Source of the DNA: Aquabacter sediminis
GTDB taxonomy: Bacteria; Pseudomonadota; Alphaproteobacteria; Rhizobiales; Xanthobacteraceae
DNA: 64,000 nucleotides
NCBI RefSeq assembly: GCF_028863665.1
Contig: NZ_JARBFX010000001.1
Coordinates: 310,001-374,000, forward strand
Direction: 5' to 3'
The notes beneath the pieces were generated by a model, which ran no database searches, had not been told where the DNA came from, and saw only the letters and a list, made by a program, of their open reading frames with translations. Of the stretch, positions 47,209 through 55,046 are shown in pieces (position 1 is the stretch's first letter; every line of letters begins with the position of its first letter). The position numbers and the translations under genes are program-made.

Positions 47209-48455
47209 TTCTTGAACTTGGCCAGCAACTGGCTGGTCAGATCGCGGGCCGTGTCGCCAACAGTGACCGTCGCGCCATCCAAAGCGCGCTGCCACAGCGT
47301 GCCAACGGCGACCTCCTCGGTGGTGACGAGGGGCACTTCCAGCACCTTCAACTGCCCGCGCAGGATTTCCAGCTTCGCCACCTCGGTGCCCTTGGCGATG
47401 GGGGCGCGAAGCGGAGAATTGTATGTGACGCGTGAGACGATCTTGTCGGGCGTGTTGCGCGGCAGGAGCAGCATCACCGGATCGCGCGGCGCAATCGCCA
47501 CCGAGCCGGCATCGCCGCCAAAGACATTCGCGCGGCCAAGCTCGGCACCGGCAGCGAACAACTGGCGATATTCGAAGGAGTGGAAACCCCATTCCAGCAG
47601 GCGCTTGGCCTCCTCAAGCCGCTCCTTCTCGGTCTTGGCACCCATCACCGCCACGATCAGGCGGCGGTTCGATTGCTGGGCGGACCCGACGATGTGATAG
47701 CCGGCATCCCGCAGCCACGCCGCCTGGAGGCCATCGGCGCCCACGCCCGCATTGAGCAGGGGATTGCGGTTGCGCTGCTTGATCTTGCTCCACTCGATGT
47801 CCGGCACAGAGAACAGCGGATAGAATTTGGGGAAGGTGCGGATCACATAGCGGGCCAGCTGCGCCATATCCTTGGCGGTGGACACCTGATCGGGATCGGC
47901 GAAGCCTTGCGCGTTGAGGAAGGACGAATTGGTCAGCCCGATGGCTGCGCCCAGCTCGTTCATCTTCATGGCGAACGCCGTCTCGGTGCCGGAGACGCCT
48001 TCGGCCAGCGCGATGGCCGCGTCATTGCCGGACACGGTGAGAGCGCCGATCAGCAGGTCTTCCACCCGCACCGGCTTGTTCACTTCGGCAAACATGGCCG
48101 CGCCACCGGACGGCCCACCGCCCCGCCGCCAGGCATTCACCGAAACCATGAACGGCGTGTCCGGCGTGATCCTGCCCGCCTGCAATTCGTTGAAGACCAC
48201 GGCGGCCGTCATGATCTTGACCAGGCTGCCGGGCGCCATGCGCCGGTCGGCGTCCTTCTCGAACAGGATGGCACCGGTGGAGAAGTCCACCAGGATGGCG
48301 GAGGGCGCCGGGGTCTGGAACGTGCCCTGGGCGCCGGCCGGAGCGGCCATCGCCAGGAGTGCGAACGCCGCCACAAAGAACAGGCCCGCGCCGGCGAGCC
48401 GGGCGCGGGCCTTCTTGAAGAGGCTGCTATGGGTCGGATCAGCGTCCAGATGCAT
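47205..48455 (-). CDS. DacA-type D-alanyl-D-alanine carboxypeptidase homologue lacking the KTG motif
   Basis: A 416-residue protein: signal peptide (LAGAGLFFVAAFALLAMAAPAGA-Q), a peptidase S11 domain and a PBP5-type C-terminal beta domain with a terminal amphipathic helix (TARDLTSQLLAKF). The SxxK (Ser77-LVK80) and SGN (142-144) motifs are present, but where KTG is expected (DGLKTGHT-type) the sequence reads DGLQAAWLRDAGY, with QAA at 244-246. KTG is needed for substrate binding in characterised enzymes, so activity is doubtful. Start is uncertain (48455 or 48473), inside the end of rlpA. Confidence 0.85.
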   Translation of the reverse strand: MHLDADPTHSSLFKKARARLAGAGLFFVAAFALLAMAAPAGAQGTFQTPAPSAILVDFSTGAILFEKDADRRMAPGSLVKIMTAAVVFNELQAGRITPDTPFMVSVNAWRRGGGPSGGAAMFAEVNKPVRVEDLLIGALTVSGNDAAIALAEGVSGTETAFAMKMNELGAAIGLTNSSFLNAQGFADPDQVSTAKDMAQLARYVIRTFPKFYPLFSVPDIEWSKIKQRNRNPLLNAGVGADGLQAAWLRDAGYHIVGSAQQSNRRLIVAVMGAKTEKERLEEAKRLLEWGFHSFEYRQLFAAGAELGRANVFGGDAGSVAIAPRDPVMLLLPRNTPDKIVSRVTYNSPLRAPIAKGTEVAKLEILRGQLKVLEVPLVTTEEVAVGTLWQRALDGATVTVGDTARDLTSQLLAKFKK

Positions 48456-49437
48456 AGGTTGGAACACCCGCATAACCAAGGCCCGAAACAGGCTGCGCCC
48501 CCACGGCCCAGCCAGAGGCCACCACCGTGCTACCCGGCTGCGCGGCCGGGCGCACGGCCTGGAACGCCGTCTGCGTGCCCTGGCGCGGCGCTGGCGCGGG
48601 CTCGGCTGCGGCCTGCTGGGTCGGAGCCGTCTCGATATTGGCGGCCTGGCGCACCGGCGCGGCGGACGAAGACACCGGCTCGGTCTCCTGGTGGCCGAGG
48701 TCATAGGGCCGCTGCAGCGGGAACGGGATTTCCCCGTCGTCAGACTTGGGCGGCATCACGCGCGCCAGGGATGGCACGAAGGGCGTCGCAGACGCCACCA
48801 TGATGGCGGAATTGGAAGGCACCTGCGCCGGGCCGTCATCGCGCAGGGTCGCGGCGAGCTTGCGGTCGTCCGAGCCATCAAGCGGAGCGCGTCCCACATA
48901 TTCAACCCGCACCTTGGCGATGCCGTTGCTCTTGAAGCCGAGCAGATCCGCCGTGGCGTGGGAGACGTCGATGATGCGGTTGGAGTGATAGGGCCCGCGG
49001 TCGTTCACCCGCACGATGATCGAGCGGTTGTTGCGCACATTGGTAACGCGCACATAAGACGGCATGGGCAAGGTGGGATGGGCGGCGGAAATGGACGCGC
49101 GGTCGAATACTTCGCCATTGGCGGTCAGGCGACCGTGGAAATCGTCGCCGTACCAGGAGGCGACACCCTCGCCCACATAATTGGGATCTTCCTTGGGGAC
49201 ATAAGTCTTGCCGGCGATCTTGTAGGGCTTGCCCACACGATAGGCGCCACCGCCCTTGGGGACCGCCTCGCCATCCGCCACCACACGCGGGCTGGCGGAG
49301 ACGCCGTAGCGCGGATCGATCGTGCTGCCGAGCTTGTTTGAGCCGCTGCAGCCGGCAAGCGCCAGGCAAAGAAGGGCGATACCGACGGAACCGCCGCCGA
49401 GGCGGGATTGGGGTCCGATCTGATGCTCGCGCGTCAT
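48439..49437 (-). CDS. rlpA: RlpA-like septal lipoprotein
   Basis: A 332-residue lipoprotein with a lipobox (LALAGC, Cys30) and the double-psi beta-barrel domain of RlpA (GVASWYGDDFHGRLTANGE; FDRASISAAHPTLPMPSYVRVTN in part; VRVNDRGPYHSNRIIDVSHATADLL in part). The C-terminal third is Pro/Gln/Ala-rich low-complexity; a SPOR domain is not evident. RlpA homologues are lytic transglycosylases or septal proteins acting on denuded glycan. AGGA precedes the ATG. It overlaps the carboxypeptidase gene downstream. Confidence 0.9.
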   Translation of the reverse strand: MTREHQIGPQSRLGGGSVGIALLCLALAGCSGSNKLGSTIDPRYGVSASPRVVADGEAVPKGGGAYRVGKPYKIAGKTYVPKEDPNYVGEGVASWYGDDFHGRLTANGEVFDRASISAAHPTLPMPSYVRVTNVRNNRSIIVRVNDRGPYHSNRIIDVSHATADLLGFKSNGIAKVRVEYVGRAPLDGSDDRKLAATLRDDGPAQVPSNSAIMVASATPFVPSLARVMPPKSDDGEIPFPLQRPYDLGHQETEPVSSSAAPVRQAANIETAPTQQAAAEPAPAPRQGTQTAFQAVRPAAQPGSTVVASGWAVGAQPVSGLGYAGVPTYASGR

Positions 49438-49803
49438 GTCCGTCCTGTCCAGTTTTGTCACCCATGCCGCTGGCACTGGCGACTCAAGGACCGTTGCCAA
49501 TATGGCACGGCGCCGTCCGAATGAACACAAGAGTGACATGGAACGGGGCAAAAATGCGGCAAGCCTGTGGCCATGGTTAACAGGCTGTAATGAATCGTGT
49601 GGTGGCGCGGGTTTGCCGCAGGCGGCCCAAGACCCTCTCCCCCAACGGAAATCCGGTGATGCGGACCTCCCGGCCCTCCGGAGCGCGCCCGCGGTGCTCC
49701 CGCTCAGGGACGCCACGCTTCTGCCAATACCGCCCGGACCACCTCGTGGGAAGAGGTGGCCCGGATCAGTCTTAACACTTTCTTTCCAGCCGATGTGCCG
49801 CCG
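49438..49803. other. 366-base region between rlpA and the TRAP permease gene
   Basis: Contains a 12-bp imperfect hairpin near the TRAP gene end (49734-49764) and presumably the rlpA promoter. No gene, tRNA or operator is recognised. Confidence 0.5.
49734..49764. terminator. hairpin downstream of the TRAP permease gene
   Basis: CCGGACCACCTC (49734-49745) pairs with GAGGTGGCCCGG (49753-49764) with one A-C mismatch and a 7-base loop. No U-tract follows on the minus strand, so termination strength is uncertain. Confidence 0.4.
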
Positions 49804-51669
49804 TCACAGGTAGCCGATGGACAGCCACGGAACGGCGGCGATGACCAGCAGCCCCACGAAAAGGGCCAGCAGATAGGGCCAGATGGCGCCGATGGCCTCG
49901 TCCGGGGAGACATTGCCGATCTTGCAGGCCAGGTAGAAGCCGATGCCAATGGGCGGCGTCATGAGGCCGATATTCATCGCCGTGACGATGACCATGGAAT
50001 AGTGCACATCATTGATGCCGAGCTTGCGCGCAATGGGATACATGAGCGGCGCCATGAGCACGATGGCCGGCAAGCCCTCCAGCACGCAGCCCAGAACCAG
50101 GAACAGCACCACCGAGAAGGCCAGGAAGGTGATCCAGCCACCCGGCAGGGAAGCCATGAAGGTGGCCAGCTCCTGCGCGATGCCCGCTTGGGTAATGGCC
50201 CAGGCCATGGACACGGCGGTGCCGAGGATCATCAGGATGGCACCGGTCAACGCGGCGGTCTCCACCAGCATGCCGTAGAAGGTGCGCAGCGAAATGCCGC
50301 CATAGAGCACCACGCCCACGAACAGGGCATAGACCACCGCGATGGTCGACACCTCTGTCGCCGTGGCCACCCCGCCCGACACCGCGCTGCGGATGAGGAA
50401 AGGCAGGACCAGGGCCGGAGCGGCAACCAAGGCCGTGCGCAGCACCAGTTTGCCGGGCGCCCGCTTCACCCCGTGCATGTCCTCGTTGCGCGCCTTGATG
50501 CGCGCAAGCGCGGCCAGCACCGCCAGCAGCACCATGGCCACCACGAAGCCGGAGGTGAAGAGCGCGGCGATGGACACGCCCGCCACCGAGCCAAGGACGA
50601 TCAGCACGATGGACGGCGGCACCGTGTCCGCCATGGCAGCCCCTGTCGCCAAAAGGGCGATCATCTCCCGCGGGCTGTGCCCGCGCCGCTTCATTTCCGG
50701 GAACAGGGCTGGGGCGACGGTGGCCATGTCCGACACCTTCGAGCCGGAAATGCCGGAGACGACGAACAGCGAGCCGAGCAGCACGTAGGACATGCCCGCC
50801 CGCACATGGCCCAGCATGGAGGCGAGGAAGTCCACGATGGCCTTGCCCATGCCGGTGGCGTCGAGCACGCAGCCGAGCAACACGAACACCGGCACCGACA
50901 GCAGGATGAGCCCGGACATGCCCTCGTCCATGCGGCCGATCATCACGAAAATGGGCACACGGGTGGCAAAGGCCAGATAGCTCAGCGTGCCGACGCCAAA
51001 GCAGAAGGCGATGGGCACGCCCGCCGCGAGAGCCCCCGCCACGAACACCACGAGGAACAGGACGATGGTGATGTTGCCAGCGCGGATCAGGCTGGGCGCG
51101 GAAAACCACAGCACCACGAACAGGCCGGCAATGATGGCGAGCGAGGCGGCGATGTCCGTCACATGCGCCCGCCGCACCGCGCGGGCCACCGCAATGGCCG
51201 CCATGATGCAGATGCCCACCGGCAGGGCGGAGACGCGGAAGCTGTTGGGAATATTGAGGGCGGGCGAGGTCACGTACCATTCCTCGACCATGTAGTCGTA
51301 GGCGGGATAGACCAGCGCCAGCAGGAAGGCCGCCACCACCAGCAGTGCGAACGTGTCCACGAAGCGCTGCCATCGCTCGGGCAAGGCGTGCAGGAACAGG
51401 GTGAGGCGCAGATGCTCGTTGCGGTCGAGCGCGATGACGGAGCCGAGCATCGCCAGCCACAGGAAGGAGATGGATGCCGCCTCGTCGATCCACACCACCG
51501 GCAGCGAGAACAGATAGCGCGACAGAGCCCCCACCAGCAGCAGGCTGACCACCGTTACCAGCAGGGCCGCGGCGATCCACTCCACCGGCTTGAGAAAGGG
51601 TGACCCCCTGCGCGGCTCATCGGTCTCTGCGAGCACGGGCAGGGAGGTATCTTCGAATCCGGATGCCAT
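49804..51669 (-). CDS. fused TRAP transporter permease (DctQ-DctM)
   Basis: A 621-residue membrane protein combining both TRAP permease subunits. Residues about 25-185 form the four-helix DctQ part (VVWIDEAASISFLWLAMLGSVIAL); about 195-621 form the DctM part (GVPIAFCFGVGTLSYLAF; GISGSKVSDMATVAPALFPEM; ADTVPPSIVLIVLGSVAGVSI; MTPPIGIGFYLACKI). It uses the Na+ gradient to import an organic acid delivered by the periplasmic DctP protein encoded just upstream. The ATG at 51669 fits the DctQ start. Fused QM permeases are known (for example SiaQM). Confidence 0.93.
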   Translation of the reverse strand: MASGFEDTSLPVLAETDEPRRGSPFLKPVEWIAAALLVTVVSLLLVGALSRYLFSLPVVWIDEAASISFLWLAMLGSVIALDRNEHLRLTLFLHALPERWQRFVDTFALLVVAAFLLALVYPAYDYMVEEWYVTSPALNIPNSFRVSALPVGICIMAAIAVARAVRRAHVTDIAASLAIIAGLFVVLWFSAPSLIRAGNITIVLFLVVFVAGALAAGVPIAFCFGVGTLSYLAFATRVPIFVMIGRMDEGMSGLILLSVPVFVLLGCVLDATGMGKAIVDFLASMLGHVRAGMSYVLLGSLFVVSGISGSKVSDMATVAPALFPEMKRRGHSPREMIALLATGAAMADTVPPSIVLIVLGSVAGVSIAALFTSGFVVAMVLLAVLAALARIKARNEDMHGVKRAPGKLVLRTALVAAPALVLPFLIRSAVSGGVATATEVSTIAVVYALFVGVVLYGGISLRTFYGMLVETAALTGAILMILGTAVSMAWAITQAGIAQELATFMASLPGGWITFLAFSVVLFLVLGCVLEGLPAIVLMAPLMYPIARKLGINDVHYSMVIVTAMNIGLMTPPIGIGFYLACKIGNVSPDEAIGAIWPYLLALFVGLLVIAAVPWLSIGYL

Positions 51670-51781
51670 GGCGGTCTGCCCGTCCTTGCGGAATGCCCTT
51701 TGGTCAATTGATCGGCGCGCGGATGCCGGGGGACTTCTCCCCCGGCCGATTGAGGGGCGCGCGCCCGCGCCCCCCGCCGCG

Positions 51782-52798
51782 TCAGAGCTTGCCGGCGTAC
51801 TTTTCGAGGATGGCCCAGGCCTCGTCGCCATACTTGCCCTTCCACTCGGCATAGAAGCCGGCGGAGCGGAGCTTGTCGCGGAAGCTGTCGACCTTGGGCT
51901 CGTTGAAAGTGAGGCCCTTGTCGGTGAGTTCCTTGCGCAGGTTGGCATTGAGCTGGGCCACGTCGCCCCGCTCCTTGACGCCCGCCTCGTTGATGTTCTT
52001 GGCCACAATGGTGCGCAGGTCCGCCGGCAGGGCCTCCCAGGCGCGACGGTTGGCCAGGAACCAGAAGCCGTCCCACATATGGTTGGTCAGCGAGCAGTAT
52101 TTCTGCACTTCGTAAAGCTTGGCGGTGGCGATGATGGCGAGCGGGTTTTCCTGCGCGTCCACCACCTTGGTCTGCAACGCCGTATAGACCTCGGCGAAGT
52201 TGATGGAGGCGGGCGAGGACTCGAACGCCTTGAACATGGAGGTCCAGAGCGGCGAGACCGGCACGCGGATCTTCAGGCCCTTGAGGTCCTCGGCCGTGAC
52301 GATGGGCTTGGTGGAGGTGGTGATCTGGCGGAAGCCGTTGTCCCAGATCTTGTCCATGGCCACGATGCCGGCCTTGGCGATCTGCCCGCGCACATAGGTG
52401 CCGAGGTCACCGTCCATGGCCTTCCACACGGTGTCGTAGTCCGGGAAGGCGAAGCCGATGCCGCTCACCGAGGCGTTGGGCACCAGGGTGGAGAGGATCA
52501 GGGGCGAGAGGGTGAAGAACTCCACGCCGCCGGAGCGCAGCTGGCTGAGCATGTCGGTGTCGCCGCCGAGCTGGCTGGACGGGAAGATCTTGATCTCCAC
52601 GCGGCCATTGGTCTGCTGCTTGATGGCCTCGGCCATCTCGTTTGCCCGCACGTTCATGGGGTGGGTGACGGGCAGGTTGTTGGCGTACTTGTAGGAAAAT
52701 TCAGCGCTCTGGGCGCGGGCGACGAACGGCGCGCACACGCCCCCGACCAGCGCACCCGCGGCACCCGCCTTCAACAACGCGCGACGGCTCAACGACAT
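51782..52798 (-). CDS. TRAP transporter substrate-binding protein (DctP family)
   Basis: A 338-residue periplasmic binding protein. The N-terminus MSLSRRALLKAGAAGALVGG looks like a Tat-type signal. The DctP pattern follows: PMNVRANEMAEAIKQQTNGRVEIKIFPSSQLGGDTDMLSQL (in part), GLKIRVPVSPLWTSMF containing the carboxylate-binding arginine, and LYEVQKYCSLTNHMW. The ligand is probably an organic acid matching the downstream-regulated CoA ligase. GGAGGAG precedes the ATG. Inverted-repeat operators lie between it and iclR. Confidence 0.93.
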   Translation of the reverse strand: MSLSRRALLKAGAAGALVGGVCAPFVARAQSAEFSYKYANNLPVTHPMNVRANEMAEAIKQQTNGRVEIKIFPSSQLGGDTDMLSQLRSGGVEFFTLSPLILSTLVPNASVSGIGFAFPDYDTVWKAMDGDLGTYVRGQIAKAGIVAMDKIWDNGFRQITTSTKPIVTAEDLKGLKIRVPVSPLWTSMFKAFESSPASINFAEVYTALQTKVVDAQENPLAIIATAKLYEVQKYCSLTNHMWDGFWFLANRRAWEALPADLRTIVAKNINEAGVKERGDVAQLNANLRKELTDKGLTFNEPKVDSFRDKLRSAGFYAEWKGKYGDEAWAILEKYAGKL

Positions 52799-52819
52799 GT
52801 CATGCTCCTCCAGTCTCAG

Positions 52820-52834
52820 GGTCCAGGACGGACC
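52820..52834. promoter_or_regulatory. IclR-type operator candidate 1 (dctP proximal)
   Basis: GGTCCAGGACGGACC: half-sites GGTCC and GGACC with a 5-base spacer, 22 bases upstream of the dctP start codon, where bound repressor would block transcription. Confidence 0.5.
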
Positions 52835-52852
52835 GGCGTTCCCATATTTTCA

Positions 52853-52869
52853 GGTCCATCATATGGACC
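52853..52869. promoter_or_regulatory. IclR-type operator candidate 2
   Basis: GGTCCATCATATGGACC is a perfect dyad (GGTCCAT-CAT-ATGGACC), 55 bases upstream of dctP. Confidence 0.65.
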
Positions 52870-52971
52870 CCTTATTCGTGGCACTCATGCTGGCCCACTT
52901 GCCGGGTGATGGCAAGGGGACTATGTTCGTTGCAATTACTGGCTCTCCTGGCCGGACACAACAATAAATCA

Positions 52972-52988
52972 GGTCCACATGTTGGATC
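52972..52988. promoter_or_regulatory. IclR-type operator candidate 3 (iclR proximal)
   Basis: GGTCCACATGTTGGATC repeats the plan of candidate 2 (half-sites GGTCCA and TGGATC, same total length) and ends 13 bases before the iclR start, suggesting autoregulation. Confidence 0.5.
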
Positions 52989-53001
52989 GTGGGAGAAAAG
53001 A

Positions 53002-53880
53002 GTGACCCGCACGGGTGACGATCCGTCCATCGGCGGCACACAAAGCATCGAGCGCGCCATCGCGCTCCTGCTCATGGTCGGCCGCGCGGGCACGGCAGGC
53101 GCGCGCCTGTCCGATCTGGTGCTTCAATCCGGCCTCCCCAAGCCGACGGCGCGGCGTGTTCTCTTGGCCCTCGTTCGTTCAGGCCTTCTGGACCAGGACG
53201 AGGTATCGCGCCGATATCATATCGGCCCGGAGGCCTTTATCCTAGGCACTCTTGCCTCGGTTCGGTTCGGCATTCATGCCTTATCCCTCGACGGGCTCGC
53301 GCGCCTTGCCCAGGAAACCGGCGACACGGTCTTCCTCTCTGTTCCCCGCGACACCTTTGCGGTGTGCCTCCACCGCGAGGAAGGGCCGTTCCCCTTGCGG
53401 ACCCATGTTCTTCAGGCCGGCGACCGGCATCCCCTCGGCGTCGGAGCGGGAAGCCTCGCGCTTCTCGCCGCTCTCCCGGATGAAGAGGTGCAGCGCATCA
53501 TCGCCGCCAATGGCGAGGTGCTGGTCCACAATTATTCGGCCTATTCGCCCGAGCGCCTGAGCCAACTGGTCGCCGACACACGCGCCCGCGGCTACGCCTT
53601 CAATCCCGGCCTCGTCATGGCCGGCTCCTGGGGCATTGGCGTGGCCGTCATGGGTCCCGATGGCCGGCCGGCCGGAGCACTCTCCATCGCCGCGGTGGAG
53701 AGCCGCCTGCCCGAGAGCCGCCATCCCGAGCTCATTCCCCTGTTGAAACGCGAATCGGCCTTGCTGACCCAATCCCTGGCCCATCCGACGGCAGCGCCCC
53801 AGGGCACTGCGTCCCGCACATCCCCCCTCCCCCGCGCCGGGCGCTCCGCGCCCCGCCCCCTTCAGAAGGTGAGACCATGA
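53002..53880 (+). CDS. IclR-family transcriptional regulator
   Basis: A 292-residue IclR protein: winged HTH (TQSIERAIALLLMVGRAG; LSDLVLQSGLPKPTARRVLLAL in part, about residues 12-70) and the effector-binding GAF-like domain (about 90-255; GDTVFLSVPRDTF, HPLGVGAGSLALLAALPD, GVAVMGPDGRPAGALSIAA). The GTG at 53002 has GGGAG six bases upstream; the longer frame to 52906 gives a non-family N-terminus and would cover operator 3. Its stop overlaps the thiolase start (ATGA), so it heads the catabolic operon and likely controls dctP too. Confidence 0.92.
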   Translation: MTRTGDDPSIGGTQSIERAIALLLMVGRAGTAGARLSDLVLQSGLPKPTARRVLLALVRSGLLDQDEVSRRYHIGPEAFILGTLASVRFGIHALSLDGLARLAQETGDTVFLSVPRDTFAVCLHREEGPFPLRTHVLQAGDRHPLGVGAGSLALLAALPDEEVQRIIAANGEVLVHNYSAYSPERLSQLVADTRARGYAFNPGLVMAGSWGIGVAVMGPDGRPAGALSIAAVESRLPESRHPELIPLLKRESALLTQSLAHPTAAPQGTASRTSPLPRAGRSAPRPLQKVRP

Positions 53881-55046
53881 CGCGCGCAGCAATCGTGGGC
53901 TATGCCCATTCCCCTTTCGGAAAGCTTGAGGATGCCGACACCGAGGCGCTGATGGCGCGCGTGTCCATGGCCGCGCTGGAGCATGCCGGCGTCGAGCCGC
54001 AGGATGTAGACGGCATTTATGTGGGCGTCTTCAATGGCGGCTTCCAGAAGCAGGACTTCCAGGGCGCCCTGGTGGCCCTCGCCGACGAGCGTCTCGCCCA
54101 CACGCCCGCGACTCGGCTGGAAAATGCCTGCGCCACCGGCTCCGCCGCCATCTTCTCGGCCCTGGATTTCGTCGAATCCGGCCGTGGCCGCATCGCGCTG
54201 GTGGTGGGCGCCGAGAAGATGACCGCCAAGCCCAATGCGGAGGTCGGCGACATCCTGCTCAACGCCTCCTATCGCAAGGAAGAGGCGGACATCGAAGGTG
54301 GCTTTGCCGGCGTGTTCGGCCGCATCGCCCAGACCTATTTCCAGCGCTACGGGGACCGCTCCGAGGAGCTGGCGCAGATCGCCGCCAAGAACCACCGCAA
54401 CGGCGTCTCCAACCCCTTCGCGCAGATCCGCAAAGACCTCGGCTTCGACTTCTGCAACACGGTTTCGGACAAGAACCCGCTGGTGGCCGGCCCGCTGCGC
54501 CGCACCGACTGCTCGCTGGTGTCCGACGGTGCCGCCGCATTGGTGATCGCTGATGCGGAGACCGCCGCCGACATGAAGCGCGCCATCGGCTTCCGTGCCC
54601 GCGCCCATCGCAACGACATCCTCCCCCTCTCCCGCCGCGATCCCATCGCATTTGCCGGTGCGCGCCAGGCCTGGGCTCAGGCGCTGGAGCAATCCGGCCT
54701 TGGCCTCGACGACCTCTCGCTGGTGGAGACCCACGACTGCTTCACCATCGCCGAGATGCTGGAATACGAGGCCATGGGCCTCGCCAAGCCCGGCGAGGGC
54801 TACAAGGTGGTGCGCGAGGGCATCACCCAGAAGGACGGCCGCCTGCCGGTCAATGTCTCGGGCGGCCTGAAGGCCAAGGGCCATCCCATCGGCGCCACGG
54901 GCGTCTCCATGCATGTGCTCAGCGCCATGCAGCTCATGGGTGAGGCGGGTGACATGCAGGTGAAGGATGCCGCCATCGCCGGCGTCTTCAACATGGGCGG
55001 GGCGGCGGTCGCCAATTACGTCTCCATCCTGGAGCGCCAGAAGTGA
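53877..55046 (+). CDS. thiolase-family acetyltransferase (SCP-x-like)
   Basis: A 389-residue thiolase-fold protein. The nucleophilic cysteine region is ENACATGSAAIFSAL (about residue 84) and the histidine motif is KGHPIGATGVSMH. The C-terminal second cysteine motif of classical thiolases is replaced by FNMGGAAVANYV, as in SCP-x/lipid-transfer-type thiolases, so the reaction may be cleavage of branched or cyclic 3-ketoacyl-CoA. It overlaps iclR and the CoA ligase gene by four bases each, in one operon. Confidence 0.88.
   Translation: MTRAAIVGYAHSPFGKLEDADTEALMARVSMAALEHAGVEPQDVDGIYVGVFNGGFQKQDFQGALVALADERLAHTPATRLENACATGSAAIFSALDFVESGRGRIALVVGAEKMTAKPNAEVGDILLNASYRKEEADIEGGFAGVFGRIAQTYFQRYGDRSEELAQIAAKNHRNGVSNPFAQIRKDLGFDFCNTVSDKNPLVAGPLRRTDCSLVSDGAAALVIADAETAADMKRAIGFRARAHRNDILPLSRRDPIAFAGARQAWAQALEQSGLGLDDLSLVETHDCFTIAEMLEYEAMGLAKPGEGYKVVREGITQKDGRLPVNVSGGLKAKGHPIGATGVSMHVLSAMQLMGEAGDMQVKDAAIAGVFNMGGAAVANYVSILERQK

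Noticed and set aside
47640-47800. Frameshift as the cause of the missing KTG in the DacA homologue
   Set aside because: Flanking motifs stay in frame and the spacing between DGL and DAGY equals that of KTG-containing homologues, so substitution rather than a shift is seen.
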